Assembly (NCBI RefSeq): GCF_024612015.1
Contig: NZ_CP102512.1
Location: 4,526,001-4,590,000 of the forward strand
Direction of reading: 5' to 3'
Source: Streptomyces sp. CA-210063
GTDB lineage: Bacteria > Actinomycetota > Actinomycetes > Streptomycetales > Streptomycetaceae
DNA: 64,000 nucleotides
Positions 29,024-36,987 of the stretch are shown here, piece by piece (position 1 is the stretch's first letter; each line of letters starts with the position of its first letter). The translations under genes and the position numbers were made by a program. The notes below the pieces were generated by a model. It ran no database searches. It saw nothing but the letters and a program-made list of their open reading frames with translations, and was not told the origin of the DNA.

Positions 29024-29560
29024 ATGGCTGACGCGTACACCACCCTGTGGACCAACGACCTGTGTAGAGCGCTCATTTCGGGCGGCTTTGAGGGGCAGCG
29101 GTTGGGCGTGCTCTTCGGCGGTCCTCACCAGTCACTCCCCAGCTTCGAGCGGGCCGGAGTGAAGACGGGCGACGCCGTCTACCCGATACGGGCCTTCCGC
29201 AAGCAGATGTGGGTGCTCGGGCGGCTGGAGGTCGGCTGGCTCCTGGACTACGACACCGTGGGAAACCACCTCGCGATGGAGGACTGTCTCCGGCTCGTCC
29301 ACTGGAAGCCGTTGAAGGCCGGCTGTGTCAGCGAGGTTCTGGTCGGACCTCCGGGCACGCCCCTCACCTTCAACCGCCCGGTTCCCGGGGATCTGCTCGG
29401 TCGGCTGACCTACCGGTCACGGCGCGGCGAGCGGCAGATCAAGCACGTCGTGGACGGTGAACTGCTGCGGGCGGTCAGCGTCCACGGGATCTACCGGCTC
29501 GCACCCCAGTCCGCAGAGGAACTGCGTGCCGTCCTCAATGATGAGGTCGCACAGCCGTAG
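29024..29560 (+). CDS. Hypothetical protein
   Basis: 178 aa from ATG 29024. Not recognised. The sequence is compact with even composition and several Trp and Cys residues (FGGPHQSLPSFERAGVKTGDAVYPIRAFRKQMWVLGR; DCLRLVHWKPLKAG), so it is probably a real folded cytosolic protein. It starts about 120 bp after the IS5 element. The ribosome site is weak. Confidence 0.6.
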   Translation: MADAYTTLWTNDLCRALISGGFEGQRLGVLFGGPHQSLPSFERAGVKTGDAVYPIRAFRKQMWVLGRLEVGWLLDYDTVGNHLAMEDCLRLVHWKPLKAGCVSEVLVGPPGTPLTFNRPVPGDLLGRLTYRSRRGERQIKHVVDGELLRAVSVHGIYRLAPQSAEELRAVLNDEVAQP

Positions 29561-30433
29561 CCGATGCCGCACGGCCTCTACGAGTTCCACCTGGGTAAGG
29601 CCCGCGTGGTTTCACTGTAGGCGGCATGACCTGCGCGGATTGCGTGAAGGGCGTCGGAGAAGCACGGCAGGCTGCACCGCACACACTTCCGTGGCGTGGC
29701 ATTCCTGCTGCAGCGGGCCGGATCGGCAGCCCACTTCGGCTCACACAGCACGCTCCTGAGGCAGTTCCACGTCCGGGAACGCGCACCTGAACCTACTCCT
29801 GAAGACCTGAGCGCCCAGGTGACGGACACTCCGCTGCCCCGTCACCCCATACCTCGCTCTCGACATCTCCAAGGTGATCGTCGGGCACTTCACGAACAGC
29901 CGGGATTCGAGCGGCAGCTGCCCGGCGTCTTCGGAAGCGGGCAGTGGCTGTGGTCGGACGACGGCGGCCTCCGTTCGACAAGAGGTGTCGGCCGCTGCAA
30001 TGTGCCGCGCTGATGCCCGATTGCTGCTCGCCGCCTGGCCAATGACGGGCCGCGCCTCTTGGCATCCAGAGCGTTGAGAGCACCGAATCCGAAGAGCTGA
30101 TCTTGCTCTGAAAAGGACGACGCTCCCGCATGCACCGACGCAGCCTCCTTCAATCCTCTTGCCTCGTCACGGCCAATCATCGCCAGGACCCGAGCCGGAC
30201 GTGAGATCTGTCCGGACCGGACAGTCTCGACGACGCCTATCGTCCTATCGGAGACCAGTGGATTTCACCCATCACCGCAGGGCCACAACAGTCCCTTGAT
30301 GGAGTGTCACGCACAGCTGTCCACCGGCTGTCCACCGGGACCCATCGCGCAAGCGTGATCCATCCCTTAAGAGCAAGTAAAAGACCAGGTCAGAAGGCCA
30401 GATCGTCAATCTCGTCACAGAAACCAAACCTCT
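29561..30433. other. Gene-free stretch left of the second attachment scar
   Basis: No supportable gene. Near 30310-30340 there is CTGTCCACCGG twice in tandem, like the TGTCCACC phrases beside the first scar. Confidence 0.35.
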
Positions 30434-30449
30434 GACCTACGCATTACGA
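30434..30449 (-). repeat. Short third copy of the tRNA-Thr attachment core
   Basis: GACCTACGCATTACGA, 16 bases identical to the anticodon-loop/variable-loop part of the two longer scars, 70 bp left of scar 2. It may be the crossover core of a separate integration or excision. Confidence 0.6.
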
Positions 30450-30503
30450 TGCACAGGCAGACAGTGCCCGATTTGCCGAGGTTCCAAGGTCACCCGAAAC
30501 AAG

Positions 30504-30584
30504 AAACCCCAGGTCAAAAGCCTGACCTGGGGTTCACCACAGAGCCGCCTTCGGGATTCGAACCCGAGACCTACGCATTACGAG
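30504..30584 (-). repeat. Attachment-site scar 2: 3' half of tRNA-Thr(CGT) plus terminator
   Basis: Same structure and orientation as scar 1; bases 30523-30584 are identical to 6937-6998, and the terminator stem differs by only a few loop bases. Again the tRNA 5' half is missing (GGATCTTGCATC precedes the anticodon loop on the minus strand). It is the left junction of the prophage that occupies the rest of the window and the right junction of the 23.6 kb segment before it. Confidence 0.85.
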
Positions 30585-31009
30585 GATGCAAGATCCTTTC
30601 CCTGCGCTTCACTACCTATCCCCGATGAGCCCTAACTTGCAGGTCAGAGACGTGCCGCCTCCCGCCCCTTCCCGATCTTGCACCCGCCTTCCCCATCCTT
30701 CCGTCCCCAAGGCGTCCCCATCAGGGCCCAGAAATGGGGGTCGGTGGCAGATCTGAGAGTTCATCCGCAGCTCGGGCGGGGTGCCGGTTCCGTGGACCAT
30801 CGCATCGCCCTTCCGATGCAGAAAGGACCTCGCCCCTCTACTCGGGGGGCGAGGTCCTCTGTGGCGCTCTTTGCGCCTGCGTCTCGCAACGATCTTACAG
30901 GGACACTGCGTTCGGGCATCGCGTGCTGAAGAAGCGGTCCATGCCACCTAAGGTGCGACTCCGCTTCGCAGAACCCACCGACGCTCATCCCGACAGTACG
31001 ATCTCGGGC
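30585..31009. other. Prophage left-end gap
   Basis: No gene and, notably, no integrase. It holds one strong hairpin (30824-30858) and the promoter region of the following plus-strand gene. Confidence 0.45.
30824..30858. terminator. Strong hairpin near the prophage left end
   Basis: AGGACCTCGCCCC and GGGGCGAGGTCCT pair perfectly over 13 bp. It could stop transcription leaving the prophage. Confidence 0.7.
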
Positions 31010-31939
31010 ATGACGATCGAGCCGTACGCCGACCAGTTCCTTCTGGCGGCGCTCGACATCTCCGGCGGCGACGTCCAGGAGATCCTGGGAACCGACCAGG
31101 TCATGCATGCCGCACAACTTGCCACGGTTCAAACGGGGGCGATCATCTCGTGGCTACTCTCTCAGCGGTACGTCAAGGATGAGCTCACCCAGGCCAACGG
31201 CGTCACCAAGCTGATCAGGCTGACCGTCAGCGGCCTGGAGCACGCGTACCTGCTACGCCGCAGATCAGAGTCGCGTGTCGAGCGTGAGCAGTACCTCCAC
31301 AACACGCTCGTACGTTGGGCGCACGAACACGCTCCGGCCGGCGGCTGGGCGCAGCTTCAGCTCTTCGCAGCCGACGACAAGTGGTGGTTCTGCGGCACGG
31401 AAGTCACTTGGGACGAGGTGTTCGCGGCCATCGACTACCTTGAGGTCAAAGGCTTGCTCAGGGCGGATCGTGGACCGACTTCCGGACCTGTCGCCGCCGG
31501 AATCGCGCCCACCCCCCTGGGTACCGACTTCGCTCATTCTCACCAGCTCTTGGGGAGCTTCATGAACAGCCAACAGCCGCCGGGCGCCAGCGTCACGAAC
31601 TACATCAGCAGCAACGTCGTCCACGGTGCTGTGTCCGGAGGCAACATGGCCACCGGGGGTAACAACACCCAGACCTCGAGCACAGGCATAGATGCAGACG
31701 CCCTTGCGGCGCTGGTCGCGCAACTGCGAGAGATGGCCCCGAACCTCGATCTGTCCGAGGATGACGCGCAGGACCTGGCCGACGAGATCGACACCCTTGA
31801 GCGCGAGGGGACCGAGCCGGGCCGGGGAGCCAGAGCAATGCGCTCGATCAGACGAATCATGGGGCAGGCCGCGCTCACGGCGGCTACCGAGCAGGGCGTG
31901 GTGGCAGCATTGGGGGCCGGTGCGGCGCTGTTTGGCTGA
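31010..31939 (+). CDS. Hypothetical protein next to the attachment site
   Basis: 309 aa from ATG 31010 (MTIEPYADQFLLAAL). Not recognised. The first 160 residues are helical and include a possible winged-helix-like part (WGEV-type TWDEVFAAIDYLEVKGLLRADRG). The middle has a Gly/Asn motif, NVVHGAVSGGNMATGGNNTQ, followed by an acidic helix (ALVAQLREMAPNLDLSEDDAQDLADEID) and a glycine-rich hydrophobic end. It is one of few plus-strand genes in the prophage and lies at its tip, the usual place for lysogenic cargo. A terminator hairpin follows. Confidence 0.65.
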   Translation: MTIEPYADQFLLAALDISGGDVQEILGTDQVMHAAQLATVQTGAIISWLLSQRYVKDELTQANGVTKLIRLTVSGLEHAYLLRRRSESRVEREQYLHNTLVRWAHEHAPAGGWAQLQLFAADDKWWFCGTEVTWDEVFAAIDYLEVKGLLRADRGPTSGPVAAGIAPTPLGTDFAHSHQLLGSFMNSQQPPGASVTNYISSNVVHGAVSGGNMATGGNNTQTSSTGIDADALAALVAQLREMAPNLDLSEDDAQDLADEIDTLEREGTEPGRGARAMRSIRRIMGQAALTAATEQGVVAALGAGAALFG

Positions 31940-31954
31940 TGTACGGAAACGACG

Positions 31955-31990
31955 GAGGTCCCGCCCCCCTTGTAGCTGGGGCAGGGCCTC
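31955..31990 (+). terminator. Terminator after the plus-strand cargo gene
   Basis: GAGGTCCCGCCCC pairs with GGGGCAGGGCCTC (one mismatch, one G-T pair), 15 bp after the stop. Confidence 0.65.
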
Positions 31991-32029
31991 TGTCGTGTTC
32001 GGTGTCGTATGACGAGCGGTGGGGATCGT

Positions 32030-32191
32030 TCAGGCGCGGGCTGAAGTCGCGTTCGTCCGGCGGTTGGCGCGGATCTCGGCGAGTCGGCGGGCGGATTCGG
32101 CGGTGTAGGCCGGGCCTCGGCAGTCGTCGCGGCAGAAGGCGCCGGCGGGCACGCCGCAGTCTTCGCAGCCGTCTTCGAGTTCGGGGAGCAC
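32030..32191 (-). CDS. 53-aa cysteine protein (zinc-ribbon-like)
   Basis: GTG 32191 reads MLPELEDGCEDCGVPAGAF then CRDDCRGPAYTAESARRLAEIRA. The Cys-x2-Cys and Cys-x3-Cys pairs suggest a bound zinc. It lies past the terminator that ends the early operon, on the same strand. Start choice is uncertain. Confidence 0.5.
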   Translation of the reverse strand: MLPELEDGCEDCGVPAGAFCRDDCRGPAYTAESARRLAEIRANRRTNATSARA

Positions 32192-32248
32192 CTGGGGTCC
32201 TGTTCGTTCGAGTATCGGGGTGAGTCAGCTCGTCCGGGCCGGCACGCC

Positions 32249-32281
32249 GAGGGGCGTTCCTTCCTTCGAGGAACGCCCCTC
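32249..32281. terminator. Terminator closing the prophage early operon
   Basis: GAGGGGCGTTCCT and AGGAACGCCCCTC pair perfectly over 13 bp with a 7-base loop, 14 bp beyond the stop of the last long early gene. Confidence 0.85.
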
Positions 32282-32294
32282 CGCGCGGCCGGTG

Positions 32295-33326
32295 TCAGTG
32301 GCTGTGGTCCGGTGCCGGGCCGTCCTCGTCGAGCGGGGGCGGTACGCAGTAGTCGACGTTGGGTTCGGGGGAGATGAGGTCGCCGGTCTTGGTGTCGGTG
32401 CAGTAGGCGTCGAAGATCTCGCCCGCGGTGAGGGGGTCGAGCCGGTACCCGGCCAGTCGCCATCCGTAGATGCGGTCGCGGCCATCGGGGGTGGAATCGG
32501 TGCGACTGACCAGGCCGCCGGGAAGGGCGGCGGCTCGCCCGAGGGCCAGGACGGTGGTGAAACCGAAGGCCTCGTCCGAGTCGAGCTGCACGGCACCGTC
32601 CGGCTTCCGGGTCGCGTGGAGGGTGTAGACGAGCGAGTCGTCCCCAACCCCGATGCTGCACACCAGGTGCTGTTCTCCTGTTGGGCCCGCTTCGAGAATC
32701 CGGAGCAGTAGCTCCGCGGAGTCGTTGAAGGCCGCCCGGCCGATGTCATCGGTGCAGCACGTGCAGGAGCCAAGTCCCATCAGAAGCTCCGTCGCCCGGT
32801 ACGAGGCCGCCTGCTGGGCGATGAGACCGGGAGCGAGCTCGGTCTCGTCGGGGCTCTCGGGCGCGGTACCGGGGTCGGCGTCACGCTCGAACTCGTCTCG
32901 GTTCCGGAGAAAGGCTCTCGACACCCTCACTGGCGGGAGGGAGCGGACGATGGCCTTGTGGAGCAGCTGCGCCATGGAGTAGGTGGGTTGGGCGACGAGG
33001 GCGTCGTGGAGGGAGCGGTCGGCCTGCTTCATGTCGCCCGTGATCCAGCTGGTCCAGCCTCGGAGGGTGTGGAGTGCCGGGGTGAGGTGGGTGAGGCCTT
33101 CTCTGGTGCAGACGGTGAGGGCGTGTTCCCACAGGAGTCGGGCCTTGCCTATTTCGAGGGGGTAGATGTAGGCGAGGGCGATGTCGCGGGTGGGCAGGTT
33201 GAGCAGGCCGTTGGCGATCTTGAAGATCGTGGAGTCGTCGACGTCGTCCGGGATCTGCCGGTTGTAGATGACGTCGTGGATGAGGTCGACGGTGGCCTTG
33301 TTGGCCTGTCCGATGGTGGTACGCAT
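32295..33326 (-). CDS. DUF4192-like phage protein
   Basis: 343 aa from ATG 33326 with GGAG upstream. The N-terminal half ends in ALHTLRGWTSWITGDMKQADRSLHDALVAQPTYSMAQLL, which matches the TPR-like end of DUF4192 proteins found across actinobacteria and their phages. The C-terminal half is acidic with a Cys cluster (GLGSCTCCTDDIG). Function unknown. It is the last long gene before the operon terminator and follows the neighbouring gene by 14 bp. Confidence 0.6.
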   Translation of the reverse strand: MRTTIGQANKATVDLIHDVIYNRQIPDDVDDSTIFKIANGLLNLPTRDIALAYIYPLEIGKARLLWEHALTVCTREGLTHLTPALHTLRGWTSWITGDMKQADRSLHDALVAQPTYSMAQLLHKAIVRSLPPVRVSRAFLRNRDEFERDADPGTAPESPDETELAPGLIAQQAASYRATELLMGLGSCTCCTDDIGRAAFNDSAELLLRILEAGPTGEQHLVCSIGVGDDSLVYTLHATRKPDGAVQLDSDEAFGFTTVLALGRAAALPGGLVSRTDSTPDGRDRIYGWRLAGYRLDPLTAGEIFDAYCTDTKTGDLISPEPNVDYCVPPPLDEDGPAPDHSH

Positions 33327-33340
33327 GGAGTGCTCCGGGT

Positions 33341-33841
33341 TCAGGTGGTGGCGGGGGTCTTCTTGGCGGCCGTCTTCTTGGTGCGGGTCCTGCGCGGCTT
33401 GGGGGGCGGGGGCGGGGTGATGACTTCGGCTTGCATGGCGTCGTCGTCGTTCCAGGGCTGGTCGCCGACATGGCGGGGCTTGCGGATGGCGGCGGGCAGG
33501 AGGCGCTCGCGGATGACGGCGGCGATGTGCTCGGCGGGGTCGCTGTCCCCGGTGGACAGGGGCGTGGCGGTGTTCCAGGTGTAGAAGCCCGTGGTCCATT
33601 GCCCGGTGGTGGTGTTGAGGGCGGCGCCGGTGCAGGACAGGTGGAGGGCGATGACGGTGCCGTTGAAGATGGGGCGGATCCCGATGGCGGTGAGGGTGCC
33701 GCTGGAGGTGTCGGTGAGAAGGACGCCGCCGTGGAGGGGGTCCTTCTTCTTGCTTTTGTCGGGGAGGGAGTTCCAGGTGGGGCCGAGGAGTTGGGCGACG
33801 GCTTCGCCGGTGGACTTGAGGGCGCTGGGCGCGACGATCAT
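33341..33841 (-). CDS. Hypothetical phage protein with a basic tail
   Basis: 166 aa. A beta-rich middle (GVLLTDTSSGTLTAIGIRPIFNGTVIALHLSCTG) is followed by a Pro run and a C-terminus of Lys/Arg/Thr (KPRRTRTKKTAAKK), a pattern that suggests nucleic-acid binding. No family recognised. A GC hairpin lies in the 53 bp gap upstream. Confidence 0.6.
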   Translation of the reverse strand: MIVAPSALKSTGEAVAQLLGPTWNSLPDKSKKKDPLHGGVLLTDTSSGTLTAIGIRPIFNGTVIALHLSCTGAALNTTTGQWTTGFYTWNTATPLSTGDSDPAEHIAAVIRERLLPAAIRKPRHVGDQPWNDDDAMQAEVITPPPPPKPRRTRTKKTAAKKTPATT

Positions 33842-33894
33842 GTTGTTCCTTCGGGTCGGGCCGGGGCGCTGGCGGCGCCCCGGCCGTGGGGGCG

Positions 33895-34209
33895 TCAGAA
33901 GAGGCGGCTGGGAAGGATGGAGGTGGCCGCCGAGGCTGCGCGCGCCTGGTTGTAGGCGTCGTGGGGCCGCTCGTACGAGAGGGCGAAGGTGTGAGCGATG
34001 AAGGCGACGAGGCCCTGGTGGACGGTGTTGATCCAGGTGGCGGCGGGCGCGCTGGTACCTATGCCGCTGGCGCGGAGGGCGCTGAGGGTCTGTTCGGCAC
34101 AGCGGCGGGCGTCGTCGGAGTGCAGGCCGAACTCGGCGACGGCGTTCAGGAAGGTGTCGTTGTCGAGGAAGGCGATGGCCTCGTCGACCGGGTCAAGGGT
34201 GATGTCCAT
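33895..34209 (-). CDS. Small phage protein, first gene of the left early operon
   Basis: 104 aa from ATG 34209 (MDITLDPVDEAIAFLDNDTFLNAVAEFGLHSDD). Acidic and helical, not recognised. It begins about 50 bp behind promoter/operator repeat 1, so it is the first gene of a transcription unit that runs left to the 32249 terminator. Confidence 0.6.
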   Translation of the reverse strand: MDITLDPVDEAIAFLDNDTFLNAVAEFGLHSDDARRCAEQTLSALRASGIGTSAPAATWINTVHQGLVAFIAHTFALSYERPHDAYNQARAASAATSILPSRLF

Positions 34210-34258
34210 GGGGGTCCTTTCGGGGTTGTGGTGGTGGGCTGCCTCCCTCACCTCTTAG

Positions 34259-34324
34259 CCTTATTTTATAGGCATTCAGGTTGGGGAGGAAAGATCACCG
34301 AAGGGAAATCTCAACGGCTGGACG
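34259..34324 (-). promoter_or_regulatory. Phage promoter/operator repeat, copy 1
   Basis: Minus strand: GTCCAGCCGTTGAGATTTCCC ends about 30 bases before CTGAATGCCTATAAAATAAGG. The whole 65-bp block is shared with copies 2 and 3; TATAAAAT is a good -10. It faces the 34209 gene. Confidence 0.75.
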
Positions 34325-34337
34325 TAATTTGTGCAGG

Positions 34338-35384
34338 TCAGGCGGCCTCGGCGGCCGAGAGGAGCCGCTGCGCCCCCTCGATGGCCGCAGCCATCGCAGC
34401 CGCGCCGGCCATCCGGTCGCGGCGCTCCTCCATCTCGCGGCGGTGCTCGACCGCGCGGTTCCACATGTCACCCTCGGCGAGGGTGTCGCCGCAGGCCACC
34501 ATCGCCATCGGGCCGAGGCCCCACACGATCATGTTGACCGCGCAGCCCGCTGCCGCCGTCGGGTCGATCTCCTGCGCGAACCATGTGAAGTCCGCCGGAT
34601 CGAGTCCCTTGTACCGGAGGTGTTGGGCGGCGGACCGGAACATGCCGCCCGTGCCCGCGCAGGGGTCGAGGATGGACATGCCCGGCTTGGCGTCGGCGAG
34701 CGCCCAGCCTGCCGAGACATCCCCACCCCCGCCGTCGGGGATCACGAAGCGGGACATGACGTCGGTGATCTCGGGCGGCGTGTGGTACTCGCCGAGCCCC
34801 TTGGTAGCGCCATGGGAGCGCAGGTTGGTGATGGTCCACGACATGAGGTCGATGTCGGCGTTGTCGTACGGGTTGCTGCTGCCGGTGTGGTCGAGGACGT
34901 TGTGCCGGATTGCGGCACGGGCGACTTCGTAGATGGCGTGGAGCTCGTGCTTGGTGTGGTCGTCCTGGTCGGCCCAGCTGAAGATGGTGTGGGCGACGCC
35001 GATGAGGTCGGGGCGGCGCATCCAGTGATAGGCGGCGGCCTCGCGTACGCACTGGACGATCTCCTTCCCATTCAGACGGTTGAAGAACTGGGCGAGGTCT
35101 CGGGGGTAGTCCCTGATCGGCCACAGGGCTAGGGCTGCGACGACACCGACGGGTATCTCTATGCGGCTGCCGCCGTGTGCGCGATGCCAGGCGTCGGCGA
35201 TCGCCTCGCCGAAGGTGGGGCCGCCGCTGAGGTGTACTGCGAATTGCGGCAGGCTGCGACGGCTGTCTGGTGGGGGTACTGCTTTGGTGGCGGGCGGAGT
35301 GGCGTTCGGGCGGGCCTGGAAGGTCGGCGGGACGGCAGGGAGTTCGGATTCGTTGCCGAGCTCGGCGAAGAGGTCGAGTTGCAT
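34338..35384 (-). CDS. N6-adenine DNA methylase-like protein (HsdM type), motif IV not seen
   Basis: 348 aa. It has the helical N-terminal part of HsdM-like enzymes, LGEYHTPPEITDVMSRFV, then motif I LDPCAGTGGMFRSAAQHL, the S-adenosylmethionine site (about 235-255), and FAQEIDPTAAAGCAVNMIVWGL. After ACGDTL, where these enzymes have the catalytic (N/D)PP(F/Y), the protein ends in a short helical tail without it. It may bind AdoMet without methylating, or work with a partner. It lies between two promoter repeats as a one-gene unit. Confidence 0.75.
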   Translation of the reverse strand: MQLDLFAELGNESELPAVPPTFQARPNATPPATKAVPPPDSRRSLPQFAVHLSGGPTFGEAIADAWHRAHGGSRIEIPVGVVAALALWPIRDYPRDLAQFFNRLNGKEIVQCVREAAAYHWMRRPDLIGVAHTIFSWADQDDHTKHELHAIYEVARAAIRHNVLDHTGSSNPYDNADIDLMSWTITNLRSHGATKGLGEYHTPPEITDVMSRFVIPDGGGGDVSAGWALADAKPGMSILDPCAGTGGMFRSAAQHLRYKGLDPADFTWFAQEIDPTAAAGCAVNMIVWGLGPMAMVACGDTLAEGDMWNRAVEHRREMEERRDRMAGAAAMAAAIEGAQRLLSAAEAA

Positions 35385-35467
35385 GGTTCTCCTGTCTGAA
35401 CCTGGGCCGCCCCCGGTGCGCGGCCGGATGGCCGTGCGCCGGGGGCGGTGGGGGCTTCGGAGGGGGG

Positions 35468-36466
35468 TCAGTGCGTGCCGAGGGTTTGCATGACGGCGTC
35501 GAGGAGCGCGCCGGCCTGCTCCTGGTCGCGGAAGGCCGGGTCACATTCGCGGAGAACTGCGGTCATGGCGGCCTCGTCGTCGACGGCTACGACGTACCTG
35601 ACGCTGAGGCAGGCGACCACGAACTCCACGAACAGCGCCTCCTGTTCCTCCAGCGAGTCAGGGACTTCGTGGCATCCGACGATGCCGATGCCGTCGCCGT
35701 CGTCGGTGTAGACCACCCACCAGGCCGTGCCCGCTTGGGGTTCGGTGAGCCAGTCGGCGATCGCCTCGACGCAGCTGGCGAGCTGGTCGACCGGCTGGGT
35801 CATCCAGTCCCGCTCAGCGCCGGTTGCGTCTCCGGTCACGAGCCTCCACCGGTCGGCAGGGCGGACGGGGGGACGGTCAAGGACCCATTCGTCGTCGTCC
35901 GAGTTGTGGAGCGACAGCAGGACGTAGGGGACTCTTCCCGTGGCGGCGAGGGTCGTCGCAGCCTGGTCGCTGCTGATGACTAGCCAGGTGTTACCGGCAT
36001 CGCCATCAGTGTGCGCCGTGATGCCCCATTCGGCGAGGACGGTTGTCGCGAGCTGCTCGGCGGTCTCCCCTACGCCTTCTTCCGGCACGCTGCCGCCGTG
36101 CCGAGGGATCCACCGGAGGACAGCGTCCACAAGAGCCGCGGTGTCCGCTTCGTACGCGAGGTGCTGGTCGCGGGAGTCGTAGACATCGGCGAACGCGCTT
36201 CCGTCGTCGCTCCACTGCGCGCTCCAGCTGTCGTGGTCTCGGACGGGGTGATGGATGCTGACGTCGGGGTGTTCGCTGTCGCGGTTGACGGTGGTGCCGG
36301 CGAAGGTGATGCGCGTGCCGTCGGCGAGCGGGACGACGGCGTAGTACCCGCCGCTGTCGCCATCGGGCAGGCAGTGGACATCTGCCGCGCGCAGCATGGC
36401 GAGGGGTGCCGTCACCACCTCGTCGTCTGCGGCCGGGGCGGTCGGCGCGTGGATGTTTGGGGTCAC
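35468..36466 (-). CDS. Hypothetical phage protein
   Basis: 332 aa from GTG 36466, chosen because GGGAG lies seven bases before it; the longer frame enters repeat 2. Very acidic, with a repeated pattern of short beta stretches (GGYYAVVPLADGTRITFAGTTVNR; DEWVLDRPPVRPADRWRLVTGDATG) that recalls DUF317-type proteins of actinobacterial mobile elements. Not assignable to a function. It is the first gene behind promoter repeat 2; a GC hairpin separates it from the methylase gene. Confidence 0.6.
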   Translation of the reverse strand: MTPNIHAPTAPAADDEVVTAPLAMLRAADVHCLPDGDSGGYYAVVPLADGTRITFAGTTVNRDSEHPDVSIHHPVRDHDSWSAQWSDDGSAFADVYDSRDQHLAYEADTAALVDAVLRWIPRHGGSVPEEGVGETAEQLATTVLAEWGITAHTDGDAGNTWLVISSDQAATTLAATGRVPYVLLSLHNSDDDEWVLDRPPVRPADRWRLVTGDATGAERDWMTQPVDQLASCVEAIADWLTEPQAGTAWWVVYTDDGDGIGIVGCHEVPDSLEEQEALFVEFVVACLSVRYVVAVDDEAAMTAVLRECDPAFRDQEQAGALLDAVMQTLGTH

Positions 36467-36507
36467 CGTGTCTCCCTTCAGGTGTGGGGCCGTCCCCCTC
36501 ACCGTTA

Positions 36508-36573
36508 CCCTTATTTTATAGGCATTCAGAGGGGGGAGGAAGCTCGCCAAGGGAAAATCTCAACGGCTGGACG
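36508..36573 (-). promoter_or_regulatory. Phage promoter/operator repeat, copy 2
   Basis: Minus strand core CTGAATGCCTATAAAATAAGG with the same upstream block (GTCCAGCCGTTGAGATTTTCCC) as copy 1; about 45 bases before GTG 36466. Confidence 0.75.
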
Positions 36574-36654
36574 ACCCATCACAGCCCGGCCGCGAACTCC
36601 TCACCTGGGGCGATGCCGAGAAGATCGCGGCCTCGCGGCCGTACAGCGTCACGC

Positions 36655-36822
36655 CTAGAAGTCCACGCCCAGCAGGCTCAGCAGCCAGGCCACGACGGCA
36701 CGCACTCCTCCCGAGACGGCAGCCATGACCGCTGCCGTGGCCCAGGAATCTCGGGCGGCCTCCCGGCGTCGCGTAGCGCGAGCCCCACGGTCTCCTCTTA
36801 GTGCGCGGCGTCGACGACTCAT
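36655..36822 (-). CDS. Small membrane protein (55 aa)
   Basis: ATG 36822 follows GAAGGGGGTGGAGGCG. A basic start (MSRRRRALRGDRGARATRRREAARD) precedes one hydrophobic helix (WATAAVMAAVSGGVRAVVAWLLSLLGV), so it should be a single-span protein with the N-terminus inside. No family recognised. Confidence 0.45.
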   Translation of the reverse strand: MSRRRRALRGDRGARATRRREAARDSWATAAVMAAVSGGVRAVVAWLLSLLGVDF

Positions 36823-36987
36823 CGCCTCCACCCCCTTCTTGTAGACGGCTGCTCCGGCCGGCTCCGCGTCCGTGAGGTACAGCGCGGGGCCGAGAACCAT
36901 CGGATCAGCGCCCGGCTGCACCGATCCGGCAAAGGTGGGGGGTCTGTAATCCCCACTCCGGGGAGGCGAAGGGGGTAGCGTCGGCCT

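Noticed and set aside
30612..30947. Minus-strand 111-residue frame beside the attachment scar, considered as an excisionase
   Set aside because: Arg/Pro-rich without a helix-turn-helix, and it crosses the strong hairpin at 30824.
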